Positions 47,071 to 57,645 of a DNA stretch of 64,000 bases are shown piece by piece. A program made the translations under genes and the position numbers. The stretch lies in assembly GCA_029279945.1 (NCBI GenBank), contig JAJUHK010000003.1, positions 62,001-126,000 of the forward strand, given 5' to 3'. Below the pieces are notes generated by a model. It saw only the letters and a list, made by a program, of their open reading frames with translations. It made no database searches and was not told the DNA's origin. Source of the DNA: Pseudidiomarina indica. GTDB taxonomy: Bacteria; Pseudomonadota; Gammaproteobacteria; Enterobacterales; Alteromonadaceae. How positions within the stretch are numbered: position 1 is the stretch's first letter; each line of letters begins with the position of its first letter.

Positions 47071-48366
47071 CTAAAAATAATAGCCAATATTGATATTGAA
47101 CCGAGTGTTAGTGTCTTTCGCATCGCCACTCATACTACCACCAACAAAGGGCTGGTTTCTTGCTGCGACGAGATCAAAGTAAGTGTATAAGCCACCAGCT
47201 GTCACCGCCATTCCCAACACATTCATGAGTGTATCTTCTTGATAAAAACGTTTGTTTGTCATCAAACTAAAGTCGTTATAAAACGTTAAGTTAGTTATGG
47301 GCCCGATGTTAACCGGCAGGCTGTAAGCAACATTGGCTGAATACAATGTTGCTTTGGTTGGAATGGTGTCATAGTACGCATAGGCGCCGATCACAATCCC
47401 TTGATTTGCGACATCTAAATTATATTCATACTGAGTCACCTGACCCATGAATGTCCAACGATCGTAATTGTACAAACCATGCAGCGCCCATGCGGTGCGA
47501 TCGCCGACGGTATCCACACCATTATTCATATCTCCCCATTGCAATGAGGCACCGAACTCCGCAGACTGCAGTTCGTCAATGTTCCATTTACGCACGCCAC
47601 GCAAAGCCCAACTATTCGTTTCTGCCGCCAAAGCAATAGGTTCGTCATACAAATCTTCACCCACTAATCGGATACCAACCGGGTCATAAGCATAGCGATC
47701 GGCCTTACTTGAAGCCCCACTGTTGGCCCCACCAAGTTCATCGTTTTTAAAGAACGCGATATCAAAGTCCCAGTCGTCCCCTCGGTACAGCAACTTGGCG
47801 CCTAAATCGTGATCGTCTTCAAGTCCGACATAAAAATTGGAACTGAAAAAGTAGTTATTGGCGTTATACGGATGATTTCCAAAAGGAACTTTAGTTACGC
47901 CTAGTTGGCCCTGCCATTGCTCGGTAAAGTTGTAGCCAACCCACGCATGTTGAACCACATCCATATACTGGAACCAGCGGTATTGAGCGGATAAAATGAC
48001 ATCCCCAATTTCGCCACTGAAATCAATTCGGAATAGATCGAAAACAAAATCTCCCCCGCGCTCTTTGGCGGGTTGATCATAATCTGCCCACACATATTGA
48101 GCACGAACTGCGCCACCGATTCGAATCGGCGGGTTTTGAGCTGTTTGCACCTCTTCTTCTCGTTGTTCAACGTGTGCTTCCAAGGTCTTTCCTTGCACCT
48201 TTTGACGCGCCACAACTTTCTGCTCCAGCTCAACCACCCGCTGTTTTAAGGCTTCGATTTGCTCGATTAATACTTTGAGTTCTTCCTCTGTAGATAACTC
48301 TTGCGCTGCCACGGATGTCACCGCAAGGCTTACTGCAACGGTCACTGCACATGACAGTTTGACCAT
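47071..48366 (-). CDS. Outer-membrane porin with N-terminal coiled coil (DcaP-like architecture)
   Basis: Signal peptide, heptad-rich EEELKVLIEQIEALKQRVVELEQKVV, beta-barrel-type repeats, terminal aromatic (NIGYYF). ATG at 48366 behind AAAGGAGGAG. Confidence 0.75.
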   Translation of the reverse strand: MVKLSCAVTVAVSLAVTSVAAQELSTEEELKVLIEQIEALKQRVVELEQKVVARQKVQGKTLEAHVEQREEEVQTAQNPPIRIGGAVRAQYVWADYDQPAKERGGDFVFDLFRIDFSGEIGDVILSAQYRWFQYMDVVQHAWVGYNFTEQWQGQLGVTKVPFGNHPYNANNYFFSSNFYVGLEDDHDLGAKLLYRGDDWDFDIAFFKNDELGGANSGASSKADRYAYDPVGIRLVGEDLYDEPIALAAETNSWALRGVRKWNIDELQSAEFGASLQWGDMNNGVDTVGDRTAWALHGLYNYDRWTFMGQVTQYEYNLDVANQGIVIGAYAYYDTIPTKATLYSANVAYSLPVNIGPITNLTFYNDFSLMTNKRFYQEDTLMNVLGMAVTAGGLYTYFDLVAARNQPFVGGSMSGDAKDTNTRFNINIGYYF

Positions 48367-48382
48367 TATTGATACTCCTCCT

Positions 48383-50353
48383 TTAACGTAAAACATGTAA
48401 AAAATGCATATGTTTGTGGTAATGCTCGATTAAATCACTAATCACCGCATCCCGTGACCAGCCTAAAATATCGTAATCTTGTCCCCCTTCGCGCAGATGA
48501 ACCTCGGCACGGTAGTAGGTATGCTCGTCTGGCGAGGCATTAGGGTCATTCTCGTTGTAGGTGAACGAGGGTTGAACATGAGCCGCCAACTGAACTTGAT
48601 AGATAAAATCCAGCTCTTCGCCATGCATCACTCGAAAGGTTTTAACACTCTGATCATCCAACTCGAGCTCGACGCTTAAACCGGCCTGACGAAGTTCTTC
48701 CGCCACCTCGTTTAATGCCGGTTGAACCACTTGCTTCAAAAAGCGTTGCCCGACCATTAAGCTTGGAAAATCAATAATCGTATGAAGTCGTTCTCGCCAG
48801 TTTTGGTGACTCACTGCGGACGCCATCAAATAATTATTCTGCAAGGTCTCTTTCTTATAGACATCCACCTGCAACGCCCGGACTAAGCCATAGGTTGCTA
48901 TCAATAACACGATAGTGAACGGCAAGGCACTCGCAATCGCCATTGTTTGCAGCGCGCCCAACCCTCCTGCCAATAACAGGATAATTGCGACCAAGCCGGC
49001 CCCAGCGGCCCAAAAAATTCGTTGCCACACGGGGGTGTCGTTGCGCCCATTCGAACATAACATGTCCACCACCATGGACCCGGAGTCCGCTGAGGTCACA
49101 AAAAACACCACCACCATTAAGGTGCCGATAACACTCAAGATGCGACTCCAAGGGAACTGCTCAAAAAAGACGAACAAAGCAACAGACACATCCTGTTGTA
49201 CCATTTCACCCAATGACGCCACCCCTTGGTTAATAATCAGCTCAATGGCGGAGTTACCAAAAAATGTCATCCACATGAGAGTGAAACCAGAGGGCACCAG
49301 CAATACCCCCAGCACGAATTCCCGAATGGTTCGGCCACGGGAAATTCGAGCAATGAACAAGCCTACGAAAGGAGCCCAACTTAGCCACCAGCCCCAGTAG
49401 AAAATGGTCCAACCGCCAATCCAATCGGTTTTTTCATAGGCAAACAAGTTAAAGGTGTTGCTCACTAAGTCCGACACGTAAGCTCCAGTATTTTGAACAA
49501 AGGCTTGTAACAAGAACACCGTCGGCCCCAGTAATAGAACGAAGAGCAATAACAACACGGCTAAGACAATATTCAACTCAGACAAACGACGAATTCCTTT
49601 ATCTAAGCCGGTTGTTACCGATACCACGGCGAGTGCTGTAACCCCGATAATCAGCAAAACTTGTACCGTGTCAGATACGGGAACATCAAACAGGTAATTA
49701 AAACCTGCATTGATTTGAGTCACCCCGTAGCCTAATGAAGTGGCAATACCAAATACGGTGCCAATGACGGCAAAAACATCCACCGCATGCCCGATTGGCC
49801 CATAAATTTTATCCCCAATCAGCGGGTATAACGCAGAGCGCAACGTGAGTGGCAGGCCGTGACGATAAGCAAAAAATGCCAGAATCAACGCAACAATGGC
49901 GTAAATGGCCCAGGCATGCAGTCCCCAATGGAAAAATGTAATTTTCATCGCTTCGCGGGCTGCATCAACGGACCCTGGCTCTGCCACCGGTGGTGCTAAA
50001 AAGTGCATCACAGGTTCGGCCACCCCGAAAAACATGAGGCCAATCCCCATCCCTGCTGAGAACAACATCGCAAACCAAGAGATGCGAGAGTAATCAGGTT
50101 CCGAATGGTCGGGACCGAGTTTGATGGTGCCCATTCGGGAAAATCCAAGGTAAACCACGCTGAGTAAAATAATTGCGACCGCAAGCACGTAGAACCAGCT
50201 TGCATTGATGATGATTGCACTCTGTACCGCATCAAACCATCGACTTGCGATGTCAGGAACGGTTGCTGCGAAAATAATAATGAGTGTGATTAATCCAGCG
50301 GCACTATAAAAAACAGGCGGGTTCAACTTGGCGAGGGATTGTTTATCCGTCAT
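48383..50353 (-). CDS. BCCT-family (betaine/carnitine/choline) transporter
   Basis: FSAGMGIGLMFFGVAEPVMHF and WTIFYWGWWLSWAPFVGLFIARISRGRTIREF signature, about 12 TM, C-terminal cytosolic extension. Confidence 0.94.
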   Translation of the reverse strand: MTDKQSLAKLNPPVFYSAAGLITLIIIFAATVPDIASRWFDAVQSAIIINASWFYVLAVAIILLSVVYLGFSRMGTIKLGPDHSEPDYSRISWFAMLFSAGMGIGLMFFGVAEPVMHFLAPPVAEPGSVDAAREAMKITFFHWGLHAWAIYAIVALILAFFAYRHGLPLTLRSALYPLIGDKIYGPIGHAVDVFAVIGTVFGIATSLGYGVTQINAGFNYLFDVPVSDTVQVLLIIGVTALAVVSVTTGLDKGIRRLSELNIVLAVLLLLFVLLLGPTVFLLQAFVQNTGAYVSDLVSNTFNLFAYEKTDWIGGWTIFYWGWWLSWAPFVGLFIARISRGRTIREFVLGVLLVPSGFTLMWMTFFGNSAIELIINQGVASLGEMVQQDVSVALFVFFEQFPWSRILSVIGTLMVVVFFVTSADSGSMVVDMLCSNGRNDTPVWQRIFWAAGAGLVAIILLLAGGLGALQTMAIASALPFTIVLLIATYGLVRALQVDVYKKETLQNNYLMASAVSHQNWRERLHTIIDFPSLMVGQRFLKQVVQPALNEVAEELRQAGLSVELELDDQSVKTFRVMHGEELDFIYQVQLAAHVQPSFTYNENDPNASPDEHTYYRAEVHLREGGQDYDILGWSRDAVISDLIEHYHKHMHFLHVLR

Positions 50354-50422
50354 GGAATTTCCTTGGCTTCCTGTGAAAATTTCTCTCTATTATAGCCAAC
50401 CAGCGGATTTTTTTCTAAGCGC

Positions 50423-50452
50423 AAAAAAAAACGGCTTCTCGAAAGAAGCCGT
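50423..50452 (-). terminator. Rho-independent terminator after rpsQ (end of S10 operon)
   Basis: Minus strand ACGGCTTCT-TTCG-AGAAGCCGT followed by 8 T. Confidence 0.93.
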
Positions 50453-50489
50453 TTTATATCACGGGTATGTTGTCTAACTCGCGTGGCGA

Positions 50490-50753
50490 TTAGATAACAA
50501 TCGCGCGCTCTACAATTTCAACAAGCGCCCAAGACTTAGTCTTAGAGACTGGACGAGTTTCGCGAATAATCACGGTATCGCCAACTTTGCACTCGTTGTT
50601 TTCGTCGTGTGCGTGTAACTTAGTTGTACGAGTAATGTACTTCCCATAGATTGGGTGTTTTACACGGCGGGTTACTGCAACAGTGATAGATTTATCCATC
50701 TTGTCACTAACAACACGACCTTGCAGAGTACGAACACGTTTTTCTTCAGCCAT
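50490..50753 (-). CDS. rpsQ: 30S ribosomal protein S17
   Basis: [33 protein letters not shown]. Confidence 0.98.
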   Translation of the reverse strand: MAEEKRVRTLQGRVVSDKMDKSITVAVTRRVKHPIYGKYITRTTKLHAHDENNECKVGDTVIIRETRPVSKTKSWALVEIVERAIVI

Positions 50754-50944
50754 TACGCACCTGCCTTTTGCTTCAAGATAGTTTTCACACGTGCAATATC
50801 ACGACGCACTTGCTTCAACAAATGGGTTTGATTCAACTGACCAGTTGCAGCTTGCATACGTAAGTTAAATTGCTCACGACGCAAACCTAACAACTCTTCG
50901 TTCAGTTGCTCAACGGTTTTTTCTCTCAGTTCGTTCGCTTTCAT
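50753..50944 (-). CDS. rpmC: 50S ribosomal protein L29
   Basis: [37 protein letters not shown]. Confidence 0.98.
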   Translation of the reverse strand: MKANELREKTVEQLNEELLGLRREQFNLRMQAATGQLNQTHLLKQVRRDIARVKTILKQKAGA

Positions 50945-51357
50945 TACATCACCGTCCGAGTAACAAAGGTGGTTTTGAATGGTAGCTTACGTGCCGCAAG
51001 CTCGAACGCTTCGCGTGCGATATCTTCCGATACACCATCAATTTCATACAGGACACGACCTGGCTGAATCTGGGCTACCCAGTATTCCACGCTACCCTTC
51101 CCTTTACCCATACGCACTTCAAGTGGCTTCTGTGTAATTGGTTTGTCTGGGAACACGCGGATCCAAATTTTACCTTGACGTTTAATATGACGCGTCATGG
51201 CACGACGAGCTGCTTCGATCTGGCGAGCAGTCATACGACCACGCTCAACCGATTTCAAACCGAAAGTACCGAAGCTGATCTTGTTACCTGCTTGCGCCAA
51301 GCCACGGTTGCGGCCCTTATGTACCTTACGGAATTTAGTACGCTTTGGTTGTAACAT
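50944..51357 (-). CDS. rplP: 50S ribosomal protein L16
   Basis: [21 protein letters not shown]. Confidence 0.98.
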   Translation of the reverse strand: MLQPKRTKFRKVHKGRNRGLAQAGNKISFGTFGLKSVERGRMTARQIEAARRAMTRHIKRQGKIWIRVFPDKPITQKPLEVRMGKGKGSVEYWVAQIQPGRVLYEIDGVSEDIAREAFELAARKLPFKTTFVTRTVM

Positions 51358-51368
51358 ATCGTATCTCC

Positions 51369-52058
51369 TTACTTACGGCCTTTAGGGCGCTTAGCTGGAG
51401 CTGCTGGTTTTTCTTCAGCAACTGGCATGCCACCAAGAACTTCGCCTTTGAAGATCCAAACTTTGACACCAAGGATACCGTAAGTGGTGCTGGCTTCAGC
51501 GGTAGCGTAATCGATGTCCGCACGCAAAGTATGCAATGGAACTCGACCTTCGCGGTACCATTCGGTACGTGCGATTTCTGCACCGCCTAAACGACCGCTC
51601 ACTTCAACTTTGATACCTTTAGCGCCAAGGCGCATTGCGTTTTGTACTGCACGCTTCATCGCACGACGGAACATTACGCGGCGCTCTAATTGGCCAGCAA
51701 TATTTTCCGCAACCAATTGAGCATCAAGCTCTGGCTTACGTACTTCTGAAATATTAATTTGCGCAGGAACGCCTGTTAATTTAGAAATTGCTTGACGCAG
51801 CTTCTCAACATCTTCGCCTTTTTTACCAATCACAACGCCTGGGCGTGCCGTGTGAATAGTTACACGGATGCTCTTCGCTGGACGCTCAATGACGATACGA
51901 GATACTGACGCATTAGCCAGTTCTTTCATCAACATTGTACGAACCAAGTGGTCGCTGTGCAGGTTATCTGCGAAATCTTTCGTATTCGCGAACCAGGTTG
52001 AATTCCATGGTTTGGTGATACCTAGGCGAATACCATTAGGATGTACTTTCTGACCCAT
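51369..52058 (-). CDS. rpsC: 30S ribosomal protein S3
   Basis: [26 protein letters not shown] domain. Confidence 0.98.
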   Translation of the reverse strand: MGQKVHPNGIRLGITKPWNSTWFANTKDFADNLHSDHLVRTMLMKELANASVSRIVIERPAKSIRVTIHTARPGVVIGKKGEDVEKLRQAISKLTGVPAQINISEVRKPELDAQLVAENIAGQLERRVMFRRAMKRAVQNAMRLGAKGIKVEVSGRLGGAEIARTEWYREGRVPLHTLRADIDYATAEASTTYGILGVKVWIFKGEVLGGMPVAEEKPAAPAKRPKGRK

Positions 52059-52069
52059 AATTTTATCTC

Positions 52070-52402
52070 CTAGCTATCTGAAACAACCACGGTAATGTGG
52101 CTGGTACGCTTAAAGATACGATCAGCACGACCTTTCGCACGAGGTTTGATGCGTTTCATGGTAGGACCTTCGTCAACCATTACTTTTGCAACTTTTAACT
52201 CATCGATGTCGGCACCTTCGTTGTGCTCAGCATTCGCAATCGCTGACTCTAAAACCTTTTTCAACAACGCTGCTGCTGATTTTGGGCTGTAGTTCAGGAT
52301 GTCCAGTGCCTTCGCTACTGGCAAGCCCCGAATTTGGTCAGCAACCAACCGGCCTTTTTGCGCAGAAAGGCGAGCAAACTTGTGAATAGCAATAGCTTCC
52401 AT
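52070..52402 (-). CDS. rplV: 50S ribosomal protein L22
   Basis: [44 protein letters not shown]. Confidence 0.98.
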   Translation of the reverse strand: MEAIAIHKFARLSAQKGRLVADQIRGLPVAKALDILNYSPKSAAALLKKVLESAIANAEHNEGADIDELKVAKVMVDEGPTMKRIKPRAKGRADRIFKRTSHITVVVSDS

Positions 52403-52414
52403 CTTCTGTCTCCC

Positions 52415-52693
52415 TTAGCGTTTCTTCGCTTTCTTATCAGCGACGTGGCCACGATAAGTGCGGGTTGGTGCGAATTCACCTAGCTTATGACCAATCATTT
52501 CATCAGTAATGAACACTGGTACATGCTGGCGACCGTTATGAACAGCAATAGTTAAGCCGATCATATCTGGGATAATCATTGAACGACGGGACCAAGTTTT
52601 AATTGGCTTTTTGTCCCCGGCTTCCAACGCTTTCTCCACCTTATTCAATAGGTGAAGGTCAATAAATGGACCTTTTTTAAGAGAACGTGGCAT
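52415..52693 (-). CDS. rpsS: 30S ribosomal protein S19
   Basis: [22 protein letters not shown]. Confidence 0.98.
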   Translation of the reverse strand: MPRSLKKGPFIDLHLLNKVEKALEAGDKKPIKTWSRRSMIIPDMIGLTIAVHNGRQHVPVFITDEMIGHKLGEFAPTRTYRGHVADKKAKKR

Positions 52694-52709
52694 GTCTAAT
52701 CCTCAACTC

Positions 52710-53534
52710 TTATTTGTTGCGACGACGTACGATGAAGCTATCTGTACGCTTGTTCTTACGGGTCTTATAACCCTTGGTTGGAATACCCCATGGAGTAACC
52801 GGATGACGGCCACCTGAAGTACGTCCCTCACCACCACCGTGCGGGTGATCAACTGGGTTCATTGCTACACCACGTACGCTTGGACGAATTCCGCGCCAAC
52901 GTGCTGCACCTGCTTTACCCAACTGACGCAGCATGTGTTCTGCGTTACCCACTTCACCGATGGTTGCACGGCAATCTGCGAAAATGCGGCGCATTTCGCC
53001 AGAACGCAAACGCACAGTAACGTAAGCACCTTCACGTGCTAACAACTGTACTGATGCACCTGCTGAACGAGCCAGCTGAGCACCTTTGCCAGGCTTCATT
53101 TCGATCGCATGAATCACTGAACCCACTGGAATGTTACGCAGTGGCAGTGCGTTACCGTTTTTGATTGGCGCGTCTGAACCAGACATGATTTGATCGCCAG
53201 CCTTCATGCCTTTTGGAGCAAGAATGTAACGACGCTCACCGTCTGCATACAACACCAACGCGATATTCGCTGAACGGTTTGGATCATATTCCAAACGCTC
53301 AACAGTCGCTGGGATACCATCTTTGTCGCGCTTAAAGTCGATCATACGGTAGTGTTGCTTGTGACCACCGCCGATGTGACGAACTGTAATACGACCATTA
53401 TTATTACGACCACCTTTCTTGTTGTTTTTATCCAACAAAGGGGCGTATGGCTTGCCTTTATACAGGTCTTCGTTAACCACTTTAACAACGTGGCGACGAC
53501 CTGGAGACGTAGGCTTACACTTAACTAATGCCAT
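52710..53534 (-). CDS. rplB: 50S ribosomal protein L2
   Basis: [52 protein letters not shown]. Confidence 0.98.
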   Translation of the reverse strand: MALVKCKPTSPGRRHVVKVVNEDLYKGKPYAPLLDKNNKKGGRNNNGRITVRHIGGGHKQHYRMIDFKRDKDGIPATVERLEYDPNRSANIALVLYADGERRYILAPKGMKAGDQIMSGSDAPIKNGNALPLRNIPVGSVIHAIEMKPGKGAQLARSAGASVQLLAREGAYVTVRLRSGEMRRIFADCRATIGEVGNAEHMLRQLGKAGAARWRGIRPSVRGVAMNPVDHPHGGGEGRTSGGRHPVTPWGIPTKGYKTRKNKRTDSFIVRRRNK

Positions 53535-53548
53535 GTGAATTCCTCCTG

Positions 53549-53851
53549 TTACTCAGCGCCGCCGACGAAGTCGATGTCCGCACCTTCTTTCAGGGTGACA
53601 TACGCTTTTTTCCAGTCGCTACGCTTACCAAAGCGCATACCGGTACGTTTGGTTTTGCCTTTGACGTTCACAGTACGAACGCTATCCACTTCAACTTCAA
53701 ACAGTTTCTCAACTGCTGCTTTGATCTGTGGTTTAGTGGCATCTTTCGCTACTTTAAAGACGACAGTGTTAGCTGTTTCTGCAGACGTTGTTGACTTTTC
53801 AGAAACGTGAGGAGCCAAGATCACAGTTAGCAAACGTTCTTCGCGCATCAT
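53549..53851 (-). CDS. rplW: 50S ribosomal protein L23
   Basis: [43 protein letters not shown]. Confidence 0.98.
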   Translation of the reverse strand: MMREERLLTVILAPHVSEKSTTSAETANTVVFKVAKDATKPQIKAAVEKLFEVEVDSVRTVNVKGKTKRTGMRFGKRSDWKKAYVTLKEGADIDFVGGAE

Positions 53852-54459
53852 GATAACACCTCCTCGATTTGCTTCACTGCGTCAGCAGTCATTAAGACTT
53901 TCTCAAAAGCAATCAAGCTTACAGGGTCAAGACCTTGCACATCACGGACATCAACTTTATGCAAGTTGCGTGCTGCTAAGAATAAGTTCTCGTCAACTTC
54001 TTTAGTCACGATAAGAACGTCGTTCAAGTCCATCGCCTTCAACTGAGCAACTAACGCTTTAGTTTTTGGTGTTTCAACACCGAATTTCTCAACCACGATT
54101 AAGCGATCTTGACGAACAAGTTCAGACAAGATGCTTTTCATTGCACCGCGGTACATTTTCTTGTTTACTTTTTGCTCGTGGTTACGTGGCTTCGCTGCAA
54201 AGGTCGTACCACCAGAGCGCCAAATTGGGCTGCGGATAGTACCTGCGCGAGCGCGACCAGTACCCTTCTGACGCCATGGCTTTTTGCCACCGCCAGATAC
54301 TTCAGAACGCGTTTTTTGTGCTTTAGTGCCTTGGCGTGCGCCAGCAGCATAAGCAACGACTACCTGATGAATCAAAGCTTCGTTGAACTCGCGTCCAAAG
54401 GTAGCTTCGGAAACTTCAAGAGCGCCTTTTGCGTCTTTTAATGTTAATTCCATCACCAT
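53848..54459 (-). CDS. rplD: 50S ribosomal protein L4
   Basis: [41 protein letters not shown]. Confidence 0.98.
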   Translation of the reverse strand: MVMELTLKDAKGALEVSEATFGREFNEALIHQVVVAYAAGARQGTKAQKTRSEVSGGGKKPWRQKGTGRARAGTIRSPIWRSGGTTFAAKPRNHEQKVNKKMYRGAMKSILSELVRQDRLIVVEKFGVETPKTKALVAQLKAMDLNDVLIVTKEVDENLFLAARNLHKVDVRDVQGLDPVSLIAFEKVLMTADAVKQIEEVLS

Positions 54460-54471
54460 TCTCCTCAGACG

Positions 54472-55116
54472 TTACGCCTTAGCCTTGACTGCTGGCTTGA
54501 CGATAACATCGCCGCCAATAGCACCAGGGACAGCACCGCGAATTAGCAACAAGCCACGCTCAGCGTCAACTCGTACAACATCAAGAGTTTGTACTGTTAC
54601 TTGCTTGTTACCCATTTGACCGGCCATCTTTTTGCCTTTGAATACTTTACCCGGAGACTGGTTTTGACCGATAGAACCCGGTGCACGGTGTGACAACGAG
54701 TTACCATGGGTTGCGTCCTGAGTACTGAAATTCCAGCGCTTAACGGTACCTTGGAAACCTTTACCTTTAGAGATACCAGTAACGTCTACTTTTTTTGTAT
54801 CAGCAAAAATATCAACGGTGATCTCTGAACCAACTGTGTATTCTTCACCTTCACCGTTCTCTAGGCGGAATTCCCAGAGTCCGCGACCTGCTTCAACACC
54901 TGCTTTTGCAAAGTGACCAGCAAGTGGTTTCGTAACGCGGTTTGCTTTTTTAGTACCTGTAGTCACTTGAAGAGCGCGATAACCATCAGTTTCCTCAGTT
55001 TTTACCTGAGTCACACGGTTTGCTGTCACTTCGATCACAGTAACAGGTACAGAAGCGCCGTCTTCTTGGAAGACGCGAGTCATTCCTACTTTACGACCGA
55101 CTAGACCAATAGCCAT
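54472..55116 (-). CDS. rplC: 50S ribosomal protein L3
   Basis: [30 protein letters not shown]. Confidence 0.98.
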   Translation of the reverse strand: MAIGLVGRKVGMTRVFQEDGASVPVTVIEVTANRVTQVKTEETDGYRALQVTTGTKKANRVTKPLAGHFAKAGVEAGRGLWEFRLENGEGEEYTVGSEITVDIFADTKKVDVTGISKGKGFQGTVKRWNFSTQDATHGNSLSHRAPGSIGQNQSPGKVFKGKKMAGQMGNKQVTVQTLDVVRVDAERGLLLIRGAVPGAIGGDVIVKPAVKAKA

Positions 55117-55154
55117 TGTTAAAACCTCTCGTGTGTAATCCTATTACTGCCCGC

Positions 55155-55472
<318 letters not shown>

Positions 55473-55512
55473 TCAAAGCCTCAATAAAAGAGCATTTAAA
55501 AAAAGAGCACAG

Positions 55513-55546
55513 AAAAAAACCGACACTCTGGCAGCATACCAAGTGT
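55513..55546 (-). promoter_or_regulatory. Attenuator-like hairpin with U7 tract in the S10 operon leader
   Basis: Minus strand ACACTTGG-TATGCTG-CCAGAGTGT (one bulge) then CGG-TTTTTTT. Confidence 0.6.
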
Positions 55547-55647
55547 GGTATTTTCAACGAAAATCCATTCAATCCCCTATCGGGACTGCTGTGGCAACAT
55601 AAATAACAGTTACATCATCCGCGTGGGAATCATGACTGTGGCGGGGG

Positions 55648-55675
55648 ATTATACAGTTTTTATAAAGAAAGGCAA
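55648..55675 (-). promoter_or_regulatory. Sigma70-type promoter of the S10 operon
   Basis: Minus strand TTGCCT - 16 nt - TATAAT, about 180 nt upstream of rpsJ. Confidence 0.7.
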
Positions 55676-55695
55676 CGATAAATTGTGGGATTAAT

Positions 55696-55728
55696 AAGTG
55701 CTTCAGAACGACTGTTCATGAAGCACTT
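55696..55728 (-). terminator. Candidate terminator/stem-loop after the dipeptidase gene
   Basis: aagtgcttca-gaac-gact-gttc-a-tgaagcactt; weak U tract. Confidence 0.5.
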
Positions 55729-55738
55729 TATTTTATGA

Positions 55739-56938
55739 TTACTGTTTCGCAGCGTAAGCTTCAACTTCACGCCAGACGCGAATAAAATTCTTATTTAATA
55801 TCTTATCGATATCGGCTTCACTATAACCACGATCTAATAATCCTTGAATTAGGTTTGGATAGCTTGAGACATCTTTCAAACCAATAGGTAATGAATCACC
55901 AACTCCATCGTAATCCGAACCTATCCCGATATAATCAATACCAACAAAATTTTTCACGTGGTCAATATGGTCCAATACCTGTTCTAACGTAGCAAATGGG
56001 AAAGGGTTTTTTGCCCGCACTTCAGCAATGCGGCGTTCTGCTTCTTCAGAACCTTCACCATACTGCTCTTTTATCGCAGCAATTTGTTTACGGATAATAT
56101 CGCCATAACGATTGGCTTGCTGAGTAACAAATGACGAACCGAAGTTAATCATAATAACCCCACCGGTCTCTGCCAACTTCTTGATCATCTCATCGCTCAT
56201 ATTGCGTTCAAACCCTGGTGTAAACGAGCGCAATGATGAGTGCGACGCTATCACAGGCACTTCTGAAAGCTCAACTGCTTGCCAAAATGCATCATCAGAT
56301 ACATGCGAAATATCGATCATGATGCCCAAACGATTCATTTCTTTAATCAAGGTTTTACCGAATGGGCTTAAACCGTTCCATTGCCGACGGATATCATAAG
56401 ATGAGTCGGCAATATGATTCGATTGGCTATGTGCTAACGTAATGTAGCGGATACCGCGATCGTAGAATTGCTTTAGATTCTTCAAATCGCCTTCGATAGG
56501 CGAGCCATTTTCCATCCCTAGAGCAATTGAAATTACGCCTTGCTGTTGTTGCTTGAGAACGTCATCGACACTATAGGCCATCGCGAACTTATCCGGTGCA
56601 CGCCACGCCAATGCTTCCATACTATCGATTAATTGATGTGCTAACTGGTAACTCGCCCCAGGTGTCTGTTCCAAGTGTGCTGGAATATATATCGACATAA
56701 AAGGAACATTGAGACCGCCTTGCATAGCACGAGGATAATCAAAGTCACCTCGTTGCGTTGCTTTTGTCACATCTTCCCAATCGTTAAAAAGTCGATATGG
56801 CACATCAATATGCGTATCGATAATTAACTTCTGTTGGGCCAACTCGTGGGCTTTTTGACTGGCGTTGTACTCTTGTGCCGTAGCGGCTTGCGCCATACTC
56901 AAAGCGCCAAGTAAACCTATCATTAACGACTTCTTCAC
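55739..56938 (-). CDS. Membrane (renal-type) dipeptidase, peptidase family M19, secreted
   Basis: IDTHIDVPYRLFND, IDISHVSDDAFWQAVELSEVPVIASHSSLRSF, IGIGSDYDGVGD. Start set at GTG (VKKSLMIGLLGALSMAQAATA) with AGAGGAA upstream. Confidence 0.9.
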   Translation of the reverse strand: MKKSLMIGLLGALSMAQAATAQEYNASQKAHELAQQKLIIDTHIDVPYRLFNDWEDVTKATQRGDFDYPRAMQGGLNVPFMSIYIPAHLEQTPGASYQLAHQLIDSMEALAWRAPDKFAMAYSVDDVLKQQQQGVISIALGMENGSPIEGDLKNLKQFYDRGIRYITLAHSQSNHIADSSYDIRRQWNGLSPFGKTLIKEMNRLGIMIDISHVSDDAFWQAVELSEVPVIASHSSLRSFTPGFERNMSDEMIKKLAETGGVIMINFGSSFVTQQANRYGDIIRKQIAAIKEQYGEGSEEAERRIAEVRAKNPFPFATLEQVLDHIDHVKNFVGIDYIGIGSDYDGVGDSLPIGLKDVSSYPNLIQGLLDRGYSEADIDKILNKNFIRVWREVEAYAAKQ

Positions 56939-57007
56939 CGGTAGTTCCTCTTGCTTGTTATTGTTATGCATCAATACCAAGCAGCCTACCACATGTTTTT
57001 TTCGGAT

Positions 57008-57124
57008 TCACTTGGATTTGCTGATATCCATCGTAACTGTTATGACGGCTGCCGCACCAGCAACCACTGTACCCAATACTGGTGCCGCCATCATCATTAT
57101 AAGGAGTTCAGTTTGCATCCACAT
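57008..57124 (-). CDS. Candidate 38-aa hydrophobic small protein (unannotated)
   Basis: Manual translation: MWMQTELLIMMMAAPVLGTVVAGAAAVITVTMDISKSK*; AAGGAT upstream; single TM-like stretch. Confidence 0.35.
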   Translation of the reverse strand: MWMQTELLIMMMAAPVLGTVVAGAAAVITVTMDISKSK

Positions 57125-57153
57125 GCGCGATATCCTTGTTGCTAATTAAGGTG

Positions 57154-57435
57154 TTATTCCTCGTTATTGGTGATTAAATCAATAGCAACATCCGCAACAT
57201 TGGTAAGCACACGAGCTGGATTCAATGCTGATTTCAGTTCGGCAAGATACTGTCCTAATTCAACTAAAGCATCTAATTTCACGTCAGTTTGCATCGCGTA
57301 AACTTGCTGATCTATAGTTTCTTTTACCATTGCTTCGACAGTTTGATTGTCTTCCACAGCTGGCACTTCTTGTGCATAAGCTGAGCTGAATACTAACAGT
57401 GACGAAAGAGCGATTGCAGTGATTGTGGTTTTCAT
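57154..57435 (-). CDS. Hypothetical small secreted protein (93 aa)
   Basis: Signal peptide MKTTITAIALSSLLVFSSAYAQ; well-spaced AGGAGA upstream (ctaggagattacccatg on the minus strand). Confidence 0.6.
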   Translation of the reverse strand: MKTTITAIALSSLLVFSSAYAQEVPAVEDNQTVEAMVKETIDQQVYAMQTDVKLDALVELGQYLAELKSALNPARVLTNVADVAIDLITNNEE

Positions 57436-57645
57436 GGGTAATCTCCTAGCTTATTAATTATTTGACCAATGACCGAAGTCACTAGGAGATATGCAACAGG
57501 CGTGCCAACGTTTATCAATTATTATTTTTATTTATATTGTTCTTTTATTATCAATCACTTAAACAAAGAATAAGATAGCGAGATAAACTCTATAAAAATT
57601 CATTGCAGCTTTTTGGTGAATAAACCCTTGTGTGAGATTCACTAA

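Noticed and set aside
48915-49400. 161-aa plus-strand ORF inside the BCCT transporter
   Set aside because: Antisense to conserved transmembrane helices; composition is what is expected of a reverse-frame shadow.
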